DNA from: Strigops habroptila
Taxonomy: Eukaryota > Chordata > Aves > Psittaciformes > Psittacidae
Direction: 5' to 3'
Length of the DNA: 64,000 nucleotides
NCBI RefSeq assembly: GCF_004027225.2
Contig: NC_044282.2
Location: 55,756,397-55,820,396, forward strand
Below the pieces are notes generated by a model. That model had not been told where the DNA came from. It worked only from the letters and a program-made list of their open reading frames with translations, and ran no database searches. Shown one piece after another: positions 38,801-53,800 of this stretch; positions within the stretch are counted from its first letter, which is position 1; the number at the start of each line of letters is the position of its first letter. Position numbers and translations under genes: made by a program.

Positions 38801-41800
38801 AATCTTCCATTGTTTCCAGTGATCTTGAAACAGGGCCTGAATCAAACAATTACCTTGTGTAGTGGTTTGGGTTTTTTCTGTGTCACTTGTGAAAACATCA
38901 GTTTGCTAGTCCCATTTTACCAATTGCTAGGTTCAGTGGTTTTATATTTTCATCTATTTCTCTGTCAGTGCATATACTGATACATAAGATTCCCATGAAG
39001 AAGATTCCTTGACCTGAGTCTAACCTCGGGTGCGTGCTGCAAACCAAGATGTATGTATTCGTGCTCTGCTTATTGTAGTTGAGTATCTCCTATTAGCACT
39101 CTTCAGCAGCAGTAAACAAGATTTCTGAATATGCTTGAGTATTTCACTCAGTAGCTGGGGTAACAAGCGTGCAAGTAACCGTACTCTCAGAACATTGGCA
39201 TGAAAGTGGGATTTATAAAATTTATTAGAGCCTAAAAGAAGTTTTCTTACTATCCTATTATACATAATACAGTAACTGTACTAATTATGTTTACATCAGC
39301 ACTGGGGCCTTTCCCTCCTAGCGTGAAGATACAGATTGCAGTCTGTGTAAGTGGATCAGCTGGATTTTCTAAAAATTAGAATCACTGATGCTGCATGTTT
39401 TTCATAGTTCTCTGTTTGTGTCTGTAGCTAGTCTCACAGCTGCTTTTTTTTTAGTTTTGCAAAAAATCTATACTTACGTACCTTGGATTTAACCTAAAGT
39501 ACGTGTTGTTTTTAAATGACCTGCAGAAGCGAACATTTCTCAGAGAGGTAGAACACAGGCAGCTGGCTGTGTGTAGAGAGGCATTTCTTCAGTTGCAGAT
39601 GGCTCACCAGAAAGAGGCTGAGATTTTTGTAATGGTGTGTCATTCTTCTGTCACAATTTCAAATATGCCGTTTTTCTTTTCAAAGGCAAAAGTTTATTTG
39701 ATTGCAGCAGGGGTCATAGGAAGTGTGTATCTTCTTGGAATTATCATTCTTTTTCTTGGAGTAAAGGAAAAAGATGGTAAGATATATTTAAATTTGCCTA
39801 GATTTAGTAATAATTATTTCACATTCATCTCCGGAAAAGATTGTTATTTTATATATTTTGCTCCTCTTAGATCCTTATGCCTTAAATTCAGACAGAGCAA
39901 TTCCTTTTTGTAAGGGGCTTGGACTCACCATGAAGCACGGTCCATACGTGAAGCTTACAGCTTCATTTCTTCTCATCTCGACAGCAGTTCAGGTAACTTC
40001 AGAATCAATTAAGTCTGTGTGTTGGCCTCATTCCAGTCTCAGCATGGGAGAGTCTGTGGCAGCTGAAATGCAAATAACCTTTGGCTAGTGTGTGGAGGTG
40101 CTGATCTGGGGGGTGGTGCCTTCCCCTGCAAATCAGTCGGGAGCCAGAGTCCTTTTGTTGGTGCCTGGGGTCCTGTGCGGCTGGAGATGGTTCTTTCAAA
40201 GGAGAAGCAAAACCAAAGTCCTGACTGTTGAAAGATGGCTTGCCTTTTTTTCTCCCCCCTCCATAAAAGGTGAGGAACTAGTCCTAGTGACCCAGATTGG
40301 GTCATTATATGTTATCCATCCAGTCTCCTGCGGTTTCAGTTGCTTAGAGGATGCTTTTTCTCTCCCCTCTGTTCTTCTCTATAGTGTATGCTCCTTTAAA
40401 CCATTGCCCCTTTCCTTTGTATAGGTGGCTGTTCTCAGATAGTGGCTGAACTGGTTCTTATGGAGTCTTTATGATAGAAGGCATTAGGTCAGAGTAAGAT
40501 AAGATGATGTTCAGAGGCAGGAGGTCTTACCTGTTTCAGGGCTAGATAGAGTTAATTTTCAAATGAGGACCTGCCGTTGAATGTGGCTCTTGCAAAAAGA
40601 GGTAATACATCTTCCCATAGAGAGAAGCTGTAGAAAAACTTAGAGCCACTCAGTAAGAAACCCTTATTCCCCACAGCCCAGCAGTCTTTTTAAAGCTTGA
40701 TTTTTGATCTATGTTAAAATCAGTAAATATGTTGTTTTAATGTGAATCTGTACATATCAGTTGAAGTTGGCTTTGTTTTGAAACACAAATGCATTTTTGT
40801 CAACAGATTCTTAGTCACATGAGTCATTGATCGAGTGAGTATCAGGACAGAGGTCAGGAACAGGGCATATAAGAGAGCAGCACTGTGTTCACCAGCAGTC
40901 CTGGTGGATTTGTAAATTCCTTGGAAGGGCTGTTTAAAAGTCTGTTTCCCAAAAAACATGGAAGTTTCAGGTTGGCCTGGATATGGGCACAGTTAGTAGG
41001 CTGTCCTTTACCGCATCTCTCAGTCCTTACTGGAAGGCCCAAGGGTGAGAAACAATAGCAGAAGCCTTTCTGCTTACATCTGGGAGCTGCAGGCACAGCA
41101 AAGAACAGCCAGAGATAGAGAGAAGATGGAAGATCCCTTATGGTCCAGATCCTTCCAGCTTCCACTCAGTCAGTAAGGATACAGTGTACATTCAGTCGTT
41201 GACAATACATAGAGAAGAAAAGATCTTCTGGCTGTCCATATCTCTTCATTTTTCTTTTTGAACAAACTGAAGGGAAGGTGTGAGGGAAGGCAGAAGCTGG
41301 AAGCTGTATTGCTCCAGTTCAGCCATTGTTTTTCAAGGGAGGACACTGACTTTGTGGAATTAAGTTAGTGGATTACTGGTGATCAAAGGAATAGGCAGGT
41401 AAAGATGCATTAGCCACGATCCCAGAGTGTGATATTCTACATCTAAAATGAAGGCAGTGTAAACTAGGTCACAAATGAGGGAAGGCTTTGGTGGCGATGG
41501 AGAAGGGATATAACTTTTATCCTAATTTGTATGCAGATGATTGGCCACTTTTAATCTACAAGTGCACAAAGGAGCAAGAGTTGATCATACTGCTGTGGCA
41601 TGAGTATTAAATCCTGCTCTGTCACTCCCCTTCTGCAGAATTGTTGGAGCTGAGCCTGAACTATATTCTGGTGTTCAGAACCCCTCTGAGTTCTGCAAAA
41701 GCGTGGTGGCAGTGGGTTCATCTGTCATAACACAGAGCAGCTAGATCTTCCATCCAATGAGTATTCAGATGGGAGATACCTGACCCAAAGCTACACTCCA

Positions 41801-44800
41801 CAGCCAAGGCTATATACAAACCCAGCAGTTAGCTGCTTTGCCACAGGAAGCTGGCACGAGCATAATTCCAGCTGAAGAGTAACTTGTTTTGAAGTCAGAG
41901 CTCCTGGTGAAAGACTTATGGCATTGCTATGGAAAAGGAAGGCCGAGTTCTTGCAGTAGTTTGCAGCTGTGGCTGTGACAATACCAGAAGGCAATTGCAA
42001 CACAGGGAATAAAGCCTTTAGATAGAATCCTCTCATAAGGCAGTTCCTGTTTTGGTCATTTTTATGCCGTATTAGGTGTATTAGGTTTACTTCTTGCTTG
42101 CCACAATACAATTGCCATGTTACTCCAGTGATAGCTGGAGAGTTGTTGCTTTTTCAAGTTGTTGCAAGTGAGGGAAGAATGAGACTCCCGAATCCTACAT
42201 TTAACAGATGAGTCACCAACTATGGCTGGTATGGAGTGTGACATCATTTTTGTCCTTTTTAATTTTCCTTTCTTTTTTGGTGGTCACCAAATGTCTTCAA
42301 CAGTTGGAGCAGAGCAACTTTGTCCTATTCTGCACTCATGCTGCTGATCTTCGCAATCACTTCCAGTATTTGGTGGTGACCATCTTGGTGAGTTGCACTT
42401 TTCTCTCCTGTATTTTTATTTGATGGCTGGTTCTCACTGGTTTCTGGCACAAAAAAACGAAGACAAGAAGAGTTTTGTGTTTAGACAGAGCTGTTGAGAA
42501 GCTACACCATCTTTTGCGTTGCCTGTTTGGAATAAAGCTGGTGTTCCCTGCTGTACTTCTAAAAAGTTACTGCTTTGGAGCTTTTAATTTATTCCTTGTT
42601 GCTTTTACCTGTCAGTCACTTTCTGCTCCTATAAAGGGCAAAAGCTGCTGCCAGAAAGGAGGTCTGGAATTTTAACTCCTTTTCCCTTTCCCCAGTCTGA
42701 TATGCTGAAAATTAAACAACTTTAGTTTGTGTATTCATACATATGAACCTTCTGGACTAGGCAGCTTGCAAGGATAAATATTTAAAATATCCAGAGATAC
42801 GAAGATTCCTCTCTAGAGCAATTGGCAATGCGGTAAAAAGGTTCTTTTTAGGGAACCTTTTTTTCCTGCAGAGGTAGAATTCTGCTTGCTTAGGTGATAC
42901 TTATAATTCAGTTACACACTGCTGCTGTATTGCATGATTTATGTTATGATTACATGTAGTATTAGTTGAAAACTTATATTTTCATGTTTCTGGCCCAAGT
43001 CCTTTTAACACAAGTGTAACATTTAAAGTTGCATAATTACTGGGATGTGCATGCACTGCAAGTTTGAAATATTCTGTAGAGACTTTGTCTACCATGTAGA
43101 ATATGGCAGCAGTCATTTTCGGGGAAGCTGTTGCATGATTTCTGACCCATTTGGCAGGATTGGAGAACCGTGTTAGGGAAACTTCATTTCCAGTTCTTTG
43201 TCACAGCCTCCCACCCTTTCTACCCCTTTTTGATTCTTCCTTTCCCATGTTATAAGACAGATCTTTTCCAGTGATTAAAACCAAAATGTTGGAGAGCAAG
43301 GGATGACTGTTGGGCATCTTGAGGCTCTGCAAGTAGTGGACGCCAAGCAGAGAGACAAGAAACAGTAGAGTTAAAGTCAGTAAAGAGTGGAATATAACTG
43401 TAACAATGAGATGGCATTTGAATTTAGTTAAATTATAAAACTGTCATTAGTAGCAATACTTCAGTGCATTGTTACTATGTTGCCTGTAGTTGTTGGTGCT
43501 ACCAGGTGAGTATTAGAGTATATGAAATGGTAATGTTGACTGTAAGCAGCAATGTCTCTCAGAGATTGTTCCTAAGAAGAAACATGTTGTATGGGATATG
43601 TACTGTAAGTATATCTTAAGATAAGTGTATGTTGTGCTTCAGCTTTCTTCCTCTACGATGGGGTAGAGCTTAATTTATTTATGATTTGTGAGGTCCAGAG
43701 AATGAGGCAAAACACATTAGCATGAAATATGGCTGTTTGAACTTTAATGACTGTGTCATGTGTAGCTTTAACTATGTTGGCTTACATTAGGAAAAGGAAA
43801 TTTTAGGACACTGCCTTCTGATATTTGGCTGTGGAAAATCCTCTGAGGTTTTTGTTTGTAATAATATATAATAGTGAATAATCAACAACAAAAAACCAAA
43901 CACTCCAAGGATGAGGAGAAACAGGAACCTGCAAGTTCACCTTTCTTTCAGGCTGTAATGTATTAGACAAAAAGATGTCTGTGAGCTCTACAGCTGAAGA
44001 CAACCATGGCAGTAAGAACCATGCAGGTATGTTTTTTTGTCCACTGTAGGTATCAGCAGCTATGAGCATTCCTTTCTGGCAGAAGATTCTGCAGCGATTT
44101 GGCAAGAAGTGTGCAGCATGTGGGATTTCGGTAAGCAAATCCTTTGAGAGAAAAATCTGCTTGTGCTCACTTCATTTGACAGCTGGAGCCGCTTCAGGAT
44201 TTCTTTCAAGTGTTTATAACCTCAAGCTACATGAAATTTGCTCAGTTTCAGAGTTCGTTTTAAATCATTATACCAACTTTCAGACAGATTCCAAGTTTCC
44301 AAGAGAAACTTTTGAGAAATAGATTGATGCTGAAGGGAGGCTCCAGTTTATTTAAGAATCTTTGCAAGCTCTGCATTTGTCTGCACAAAGAAGTGAACTC
44401 CAGTGAGGTTTTGTCAATCTGAGGCAACACAAATCTGAATTTATAAGTTATGTGTTGTACAAAGCTTGTTTTGTCTTTGCATATGGTGCCGAGTTGACCA
44501 CATCTGTAATTCAGTGTCAGAGGAGGAAGCAAGGCTGTTACACATCCTTCACCAGAAACATGAGAAGGCAGGGGTGTCCACATGCCTCTGAACAGAGATG
44601 GACATGGACAGTTATTAGTGAAGTAGAGAAACAGGTGACCTGCCTGAGAAAAGAAGCCCAGTTTAACTATGAGACAGCTCTGCAAAGCCAGCTCAGTGAG
44701 CCTGACCTCACCTCTGATGGATTATTTTAAGTCCTTCGCTTACTGCAGACAGCAGCAATTTTCTGTCATCATCCTCAGTGAGTCATTGTGTAGGCCTGTT

Positions 44801-47800
44801 CGTCCCTATTTTTTCCCTGTTTAACTTCAATTACTTATGAAAGAGGAAAGAAAAATTGTCTGCCTTGTGCACAACAAAGCATGAGGACTTGGAAAATCCA
44901 GCCTGAAGCTGTATGTCAAAATCTGAACAAAGCTGAAAAATTTGGGTCTGGTGACAATTATTGAATATAATTGAACAGTTATAATTTTTGAAATTAAGAT
45001 GTGTGTGTTGGAATGACTTCCAAAGAATCAGAAGTAACTTTAAAACCCGAGTTCTAAATATGCTGAATTGTTATGTGTTTTGAAGTAGGCATCTGGAAAC
45101 CAAGCCCCATCTTCATTTCTTTTTACCACTTGAGCAAAGAGAATTGCCAAAAGCAGTACTGGACCACTGACTGGGCCAGGGAATGCAGATTTCCTCCTTA
45201 GGAAATCTCTGTCTACTTGGCTGCAAAATAAGCTTTCTTCAACCAACTTGGCTCTGTAAATTTAGTTTAACATGACTGGAAAGCCTGTCAGCACCTCTGT
45301 AAACATGGTTTAACTTAATTTTACAGTCCAGTTGGTTGACTGTATTATGGTCTAAGTGGGGGCTGGATTGAAAAAAAGTAGTCTCTCTATTTCACCTTGT
45401 AGGTGTTTCTCAAGGGACTCATTGTGTGCTCAGTGATGGATTTTGTGTCTGGCAATGCATCGCAGGGGCTTCCTATACTACTACCTTGTGTGATCGGTAC
45501 AACTAATCTGTTCTCTCACTGTGAAATAAAATCACATCATTTAAGGCTCCTATGTTTGTCATTGGGGGATGTCCTTCTGAAAGGGAAGGAGACAGGGCAG
45601 AAAACAATGGGGTTTTTTCCTACAAAACTTTACTCAGCTTTCAGGGCGAAAATATAATTTGAAACTCAGTTTGGGGGGGGGAATCACACTGTTCCAGACT
45701 AATTTTTCCTGTTAAAGTGTTTCTATGTTGAAGAGACCTTTGAAAGAGTATAGAAGGCAGGGTAAGCAACAAGAATCTTGGCTTCCTTCACAAGAGATGA
45801 CCAACAGTCTAAGTACTGACTAAGTATCTGAACTTCCCAGAAGTTTAAAGCTTAGACTTTCTGGAAGTACAGGGTCATACCCAAGGAGAATCCTTGATGG
45901 CATTCTTCCCATGATCAGGTTGGAGCACAGGCTGGAGATTATTCTCTTCTGCTTCTGTGTGTTGTGTTCATTTAGATTGTCTGCTCTGCCCTCATGGGGC
46001 AAACGTTGAACTTAAGATCAGTAAGTCACTCAGCTGGTGACTGGAGGTGAAGTTGTCATGAGAAATTTTAAGTGTGGCAGCTTTTTGGTTCATGGTTTTG
46101 ACAAGGTGTCCAAAAGAGGAAGATCGTTCTCTCTCACAACTCTAGCTTCCATCCTAGCCAATAGTAGCTTTTGACTGTGGGTTTTGGAGGATTTAGTAAA
46201 AAATGAAAGCAAATCCAAAAATGTCACCAATCTTTTCACCTTCCCACATATCCAGTGTTTTTTATTTGCCATCTATTAGCACTGTGCAGCATGGAGGCAC
46301 ATCCTTGGATGAATCGTGGCTGTGCAGCCCCTTTTCCCCTCTCCCATTCCCATTCCATTCCCTAGCTGCACCTTTTCCTTATTTGCCTTTCAGAACATGC
46401 TGCTGCCCAGGCCAGTAGCACCTTCAGCATCCCAGAAGAGTCACTTTCCATAGTGCTATCAGGGAATAGATGGAAGACACATGATAATTGTAGGATATTG
46501 TTTATGACTCGGAGGGCAGCAGCTTTGTGACTAGGGAGCAGGGTGCCAATAATGGAGTATTTGCTTTACAAATAGGAAAGAAGGAGATGCATTAGCTGTT
46601 TATTGCAGCAGGAACACTGCCCCAGTGATTCTGCTACCATTGCACAAGTAAGACTTTGGGGCATTGTAGCCTCAGTCCTCTGGGCCGTGCTTCTCTTTCA
46701 ATAGAAAATTACACTTACAATGATGATTATTATTATCAATCTAGACTTTTGTTTAAGTGCTTTGTTTTCTGGGTGGGTGCCCCATGTGAAGCATAAGACC
46801 ATCATAAAATTGCTTATAGGCAACATAAAATCTTGTATTGATGGAGTGCTCTCTTGTGGTGAAATAATGATTTTGCTACAACATTGGGCTAATGCAAGGA
46901 GTATCTGTGCTGGGAACCTGCAGTCAGGAAAGGTTATTTTCTGCTTCCTTAGGTGAGGATCAAATGCTTTAGATGGGAAATGCATTTAAAATATAAACAT
47001 AATAGATTAGACTCCAGGACTCCCAGAATCACTTACCATACAGTACTGTAAATAGCAGCGCTTAGGGGAATCATTCTCTGTGAAAGCTCTTCTCATACCT
47101 TCAGCTCCCGAGCTGCAAGTATAGAGGATTGGAACACTTAATGTTAAACTAATCCCCCATCATTAAAAAGCCCTGTAGATAAGCCCCTGGTTCTAAATTC
47201 TACATGTGCTGTGGCCATGGTTCACAAGCGTGGGAGATGGAGCATGTGATGGGTACGGGACAGCAGGGCTGTATGCATTCAGTCAGCATTTAAAAGAGTG
47301 GATTTTCACTCCTGTAAGCCCATTGCTTCAAGCTGAAGTTGAGGAAATCTGGTGGCATATCTGGCTGTGTGGAATGGGAGTAAACCACACTGCCTTCTTG
47401 GTTTTAGTTATTACCAAGTACCTAGATTGCTTTAAAGTGGTCGTTGGAAACAAATGCATAAGCAAACTCTTCTTCATTCAAGACCCAAGACGATCTGCAA
47501 AATGGGATATTTACAGTTTAAAATTACTATTGAGCCCCTGCCCCTCTCCTTGAAATGCAGTGTGATGATGTTTCAAGGTTTTGTCTCTAATAGTAAATTA
47601 AATAGTTCCACTGGCCTAGAATAGAAACTGGTGTTTGGTCATCTCTCTTACTAAATTGGCAGAAATATCTAAGCACAAGCTGATGAGCAATCTCCTAGGA
47701 AGAATCTGGCCACAGGCTGGGAACTAGCCCACTTAAGCGCTCTTCAAAAAGTATTTATATGGCAACACTTCTTTTGGAGACTACGAATGTTTAGGAGTAT

Positions 47801-50800
47801 GAATGTGGCCAGGGTCTGCCAGTTGGCTTCATGGCTGATAAATGGGCTCTTGGGACTGTTTAATTTACGAGTGCAGTTATAGCCCTAATACTGCTAACAG
47901 AAAAGGCACTACCATGGCTTGTCCTGTTTGTCTCTGATTCTTTTGGATAGGTAAATACAGATTGGCTGAGGGCTCTCCAAAATACTGAAGTATTAGGCAT
48001 TGCTATGTGTGAACTGTTACATAACGCAATCTTGTGTTTTGAAGGAAACAATCTTTATACCATTGAGCAGTGCATACTGTTAAGTTAGATGTACTGTTTT
48101 TCTTCTCCCTCAGTGGATGATTCCTTTTGCAGTCATGCTAGTCACCATTCCAAACCTCATCCTGGCTTACTTCGTGGCCTTTGTCTCTGGTCTGAGCATC
48201 GCAGCATCTCTTCTGTTGCCATGGTAAGAGAATTTTATATTTGAGGTGGGGAAGAGGTATATGTCTACATTGCATGTATATGCTACCGCATGGAATTTGG
48301 TTCCAAAAGAGACAGAATTTGGCGAGAATCACTTCTTCCAAGAATCTTTTTCTGCTTTTATAATAGATGCTATTTGCAATAACATGACTTCGGTTGCCCT
48401 GTTGTTAACAGATTGCATCTAATGTAACTGTAGTGGCTCTTTGTACATAAGAGTATGAAGATGAATCGATAATCTGAGAAGCTATAGAGCTTGTGACAAC
48501 AGTAAATCAGATGCTTAGGTTTGGTTTGTAATAGAACTAGAGGAATGATGAATTAGATAAATCAATTAATGCTGAGCAATTAAGAACATAGCATAAGCAT
48601 AACTGTGTATCTCTGCTTGAGCAGTCAGTCCTCTCTTATAGATCAAATAACACAAGGATATGATTAAAAGAAACTGACAATTCAAGGTCCTTGGCTCTTG
48701 AAGACTGAAAATATGTGGGGAAAAAAACTGCTTAAGGATGAGCAGGATGGGACATGTCCTGTCCAGATGAAATAATTATTACTCAGGTCAAATTGACCAG
48801 AAAGTAAGATGGTTGCTGAGAGCACTGTTTTGCATTACTCATTTGCACAATGCCCTAAAAACTCCAAGAGATCGTGGAAACATAGTTTGAAATAAGCTGT
48901 CAGACTACATAAGCTTTTCTGCACAGAGGGTGAGAAGCCCTTTTTTTCCAGCAGTAAATCATGACATATACTGGAAATAAAATGTCAATTCACAGTTCAC
49001 ACTTGAACAGCTTCCATTCTGATTCCCCATTACCAAATTCAGTTTCTTTGAAGTAGAGAGAGAATAGGCCTCATTGGTTTCTGAAAATTTTGTTAGCTTG
49101 TCAAAAGAGTTATTTCAGAGTAAAACTGTTCAGAGATTGAGTCCCTTGAAATCTTAAGGAACATGGGATTTTGTTGTTCTTATTTTTTTAATATCACGAC
49201 TTCTGATTGGAATGACTGTCAGTCTAAAGAATTCTGTCACCTCCCAGCAAGTGTTCGATAGTTTTTCGGTGGTTTTCTACTTTGTAATATGTGGCCATGC
49301 ATTTCTTACATGGATTTCTACCTTCCTCTACAGCAGCAGGAGTTTTAGAACTGGATTCTTTTATGTGCGTGCCTACATCAGTCAGATCTTAAAAAAGGAG
49401 AAGGGTGTACTCTTTCAGTAATTTTAGACTTTGAGAAGAGATTTTGGCTTGAGTTTTTCTTTTATCTTGCTCATCTCTAGGTCAATGCTGCCTGATGTTG
49501 TTGATAACTTTCGCCTGCAGAATCCTCATGGAAAAGGATATGAAACTATTTTCTATTCTTCTTATGTTTTCTTTACCAAGATGTCAGCAGGAATTGGCTT
49601 AGGAATTTCTGCAGCAGGGCTGGAGTAAGTAACACTATGTTTCCACTTAGTGGATCTACTGTGAAAGCATTCTGAGGTTACTCTGCCTTTACCCTGTGGA
49701 GTTAATTGCCTTTTTGCCCTGAGCCTGAAAATGTCAGCAGCTCCAGATGGCTGACCACTAAAGATGGGATTGTTATCTAGGCCAGACCACTAAGCATTAA
49801 GTCGCCTGCCCTAACATGTTTCAGTTCAGAAAGACCTGACTTCTCTTTAGATTTTTCTTCTTTCCAGATTACTCCTGTAAATTTTAGTGGCTTATATGAA
49901 TAAAGAACTAAACCTGAAAGCTCAGCATATGAAGGTCCCACATGAGTGATACAGCTGCTTTGTGCATTTCCTGTTGCATCTGGGTTGGACTACGTATACA
50001 AGCTTGTTAAGTCTTTATGTGAAGTGGAGTGCTTTCAGGGGTGCCTAGTGGCCTGTTCAGTGTGAAAGGATCACCAATTCCTGCATGGTTTTAGGGAACT
50101 GGATGCCAGTCAGAGTCAGGAACAGTCTTTCTAACAGCTCTGCCCATCACCTAGACCATGTCAGTTTGGAAGATGCTTTGTGTTCTCCTTCCACTTCTGC
50201 CTTGTCTGTTCTGACTAGACAGTCAGGCTGAGAAGTGGTCAGCCATCTTCTGCCCTACTTTCATGCATGACCTAGCAGAAAGCGCCTTTGTAGCTTCTAC
50301 AGCACACAAGCACACAATAAACACTTGGAAGGAAACTTGTCTGAAATATTTTCTAGCCCTTGGCTCCAAGTTAGATTTTGGTAACCAGAATGTTTTGCTT
50401 CAGGGCCTTCAGCTGAAACTGCTAAATAATAGGCAGTGCTTGGCTGAACATTTTGGGTTTAGGAATTTTAGATGCTTACTGCTAACACCCTCAAACAAAT
50501 CACTGTTCACCCATTAGCCCCTTTTCAATTGCATTCCATTTAGCTCCCAGCAATTTCCCAAGGCAGATGTTGGTGGGAGAACACAGAAGACAGAGTGATG
50601 CCGAATGAGCTGTAGCTTTCACAGATGCATGTTCAGAGGAAAATAATCTCATTCCACAAATTGGGAATGGGAATTTGAGTATATCAGCAGTTGTGGAACT
50701 ATATGGAAACCCTGAATCAATGAACTGCAAGTGTTTACCTAACTCTAAGCACTTGAGTAAATTTGTCTATCTTGAGAAGAGTGCTTAAGGGTGTGTTTAA

Positions 50801-53800
50801 TTTAAAGTTAATTATTGCTATTGAAATTGGTCAGATTACTTGCATACTTTTAAAGTGGAGCTTAAATACTTTGCTGACTATTAATAGGAAACACATAAAA
50901 GAGTGATTTCCTTACATGGGATTCCATGCTTCTCTTAGTAATTAAATGTTACATAATGAGAAAATACAGAGGTAATGCAGTTATCTGAAATTGAGCACAA
51001 AAAAGAGATTTGAGCAACAAGATTTGAAATGTAGTGGGGGGGGGGAGGAAAAAACAGAGAAGTAGGAAGAAATGGGAGAAAAGTCTTGAAGAGTGTTGGG
51101 GGAAAGAAGGGAACCTTCAGATGAGCAACTCCCATTTAGCTTTGGACATACACACACACCACTGTTGTTTCCATTTGTTTAGGTTTACTGGATACAAGCC
51201 AGGGACATGCAGACAATCCAACGATGTGATCCTTACACTGAAAATCCTCATTGGAGCAGTCCCTGCTATCCTCATCCTTGTAGGTTTATTTATACTTCTT
51301 TTCTACCCAATCACTGAAGAAAGCCGGAGAGAAACAAAGCTTGCGCTTGAGGTGTTAAGGTGGGTTTGAACTGGCAGCAAACAGCAGTAACATCACTACA
51401 GCAGCTCGTTGTCATACTGGGCAAGAAATTGTTAGTTACCAACATACACCTCTATATTCCTCACAACAAAACAAAATAACACTCTGTTAGCTGAACTATG
51501 CAATGAATGGTACCATTATGTGCTCCAGCATCTTATTTTTGAAGTGTATACTACCTGCTTAGAGGGCTATTTGTTAGATATGTCAGATATATTTTACTTT
51601 TTCTCTGGTGTGGTGCACAAAGCACTATTGCAGTAGTATTTCAAGCCAGAAATGAAGAATATTCTACGTAGATAAAATACAATTTACTTGCGTATAGAAG
51701 AAAATGGAATTCTTGACTGCATTCTTAGTGCTTGTGGCATACAAGAAACATCCAAACCATTTTAGAGCCGTAGGCGGGAAAGATTGTGGGAGAAAATGAA
51801 AGGACAGCTTTGAGCTGTTCTTTCCCTTTTTACCATATTGCTGTACCTTCCTGTCCTTTCTTCCCTCTCCAAAGAAAATCTTGCGTAGCTCAAAATCATC
51901 CACCTCTGTCAAATGAAGGCTTGATATGCTGAGAACATAAGTAAGAACAGTCTATCCTAGCAGACTGATGGATTAAATATCAAAATATGCTGTTACTCTG
52001 TCTTGTTTTTATTATCCCAAGTTACTGGAATTGGAAACGGATTTCCATGCTAAGGGAAAAATTCCAGGGTATGAGCATGGGTATCTGGGACCAGTTCATT
52101 GCCCGACGGTATCTAGGATACCTGCATGGGGTTGGCAAATATGCCACAGGCCTCTCATGCACCAGCCGCTTTCTTGAGAGGCAGCTGCAGACCAGAGAGG
52201 ATAGGCTAAACCATCTAAAACGGGGCTGTTCCCTCTGATTAGGTACTTCAGCCACTGTTCAGAACAACTGCGCCTTGCTGGTGGTGCTCGGTTGTTTGAG
52301 ATTGCCAAACTGTAGTTCGGTTAGTTAGCAATAAAAGCCAGAAGTCTGTTCATGTATCATTTGCTCTGCTTTTACCAGGAGGAGCCATCAAAGCACAGAG
52401 AACCTGGACAAAGAGGACACCTCAGTCTGAAAGCTCTGAATATGATGACTTTCCAAATACAGTCTCACATCTCACTCTGTGAGAGTCTCCTAGGTCATTT
52501 CTCTGCTCACATTTTATCAAACAGGATAAAGGAGGATTCTGACACAGTCAGAAATTAAATGAAGAGAGAACACCACCGTGCAAAAGAGATATCTAACTCC
52601 ATGTACTGTGCTAAAAAAAGACATTACAAATGTTCAGGAACGTGAGCTGTTGAAGGCTTGGGGTTTTTTGTTTGTCTTTCAGTGATTAATGGAAAGCTGT
52701 GATCTCACTGCAACAGGAGATTCTATGGACTTGTAGCTCAGGGAAAAAGGTGTAAATATTATGCACCACCCAAATTTTAACTCGTGTGATACATTTCACT
52801 CTTAGAGGCTGGGATGGATTTTGAACATAATTTCTGCTTATAAATTGCACACTAGTGTGTTTGGAAAGCACTTGGGAATACTAAAGTGTACTAAAGTTAG
52901 GATTTATTTTGTTTTGAAATGAGGCAAATCACTGATGCAGACATGTTTTGAGGAATTTCTCACAGTTCTACTGAAAGAGATTTTGATGTAATTTATAAGT
53001 TGCATACATAAGTTTATAACTTACATGAGTTTATAGTTTTTATAAGAAACAGAACCTTACATTTCCCATTACTGGAGTTCTTTGCTTCTGAAACCTGTAA
53101 ACTGATCTTTGTCAGAGAATGAGTACGGAACATTTTCAAATCACCATCTTCACTCAGGATACCCACAATCAGTAGTACCTTCCCAAAATTCTGAGAATAA
53201 AGGCCATTCAATTTTCTGGCCTTTAAATAATCATGATAGTCACCCATTTCTCATGTGATGTAGGCTTTGTGCCTCACAAAACACCATGACATGGCTGTTA
53301 ATCTCATCTTGCACAGTGTTTTATAGTAATTACACCTGGCTTTTAAATGGTGATTTTTTTTCAGTTGGGGATGTCATCATGCTTTAGATACATTACCTGA
53401 AAATTCATTTCTGCTATAGATTCTGAACCCTGCTGATTCTGAACACTGTTGAACCTATTTTATAGATGAAAGACCTACCTAACCTCAGGCACTTTCTGGA
53501 GCACTTCAGTTCAGACTGGTCATTCCAGGTTTCTTCCATAGAGAAACAGAGACCTCCAGAGGCTGGCTCCAAGCTTAAGCTAAAATGATTGGACTCTGAA
53601 GACATATCTATATCTAGAGGGGAGAGTGATGAATCCAAGAGTTGAAGGCTCATTCGCCTTGAAGACATTAGCACTATGCAAGATGAGACACGAATTTACA
53701 GCTCACTGGCTTCATTCTCTGAGTATGTGGGAGGGTGCCTTTACTTTGTACTGAAGTGCCTTTGGCTTGCTGCTGCTTGGGAGCACTTGCAGCGAGTGTC

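Larger units (their letters stand above)
37553..39685 (+). other. MFSD2B: MFSD2B intron 6
   Basis: About 2.1 kb, dominated by a 0.5 kb CR1 copy at 37890-38401 and a weak MIR-like patch at about 38675-38740. The frame just upstream of exon 7 is open from 39503 but lacks supporting signals. Confidence 0.65.

Noticed and set aside
39503-39685. Open frame directly upstream of MFSD2B exon 7, suggesting an alternative first exon
   Set aside because: It is continuous with exon 7 only because the intron has no stop in that frame; the normal acceptor and phase from exon 6 explain exon 7 fully.
45403-45500. Possible extra MFSD2B exon after a GTAG acceptor
   Set aside because: Exon 10 joins exon 11 in phase with the conserved order of helices; an insert here would disrupt a conserved transporter loop.
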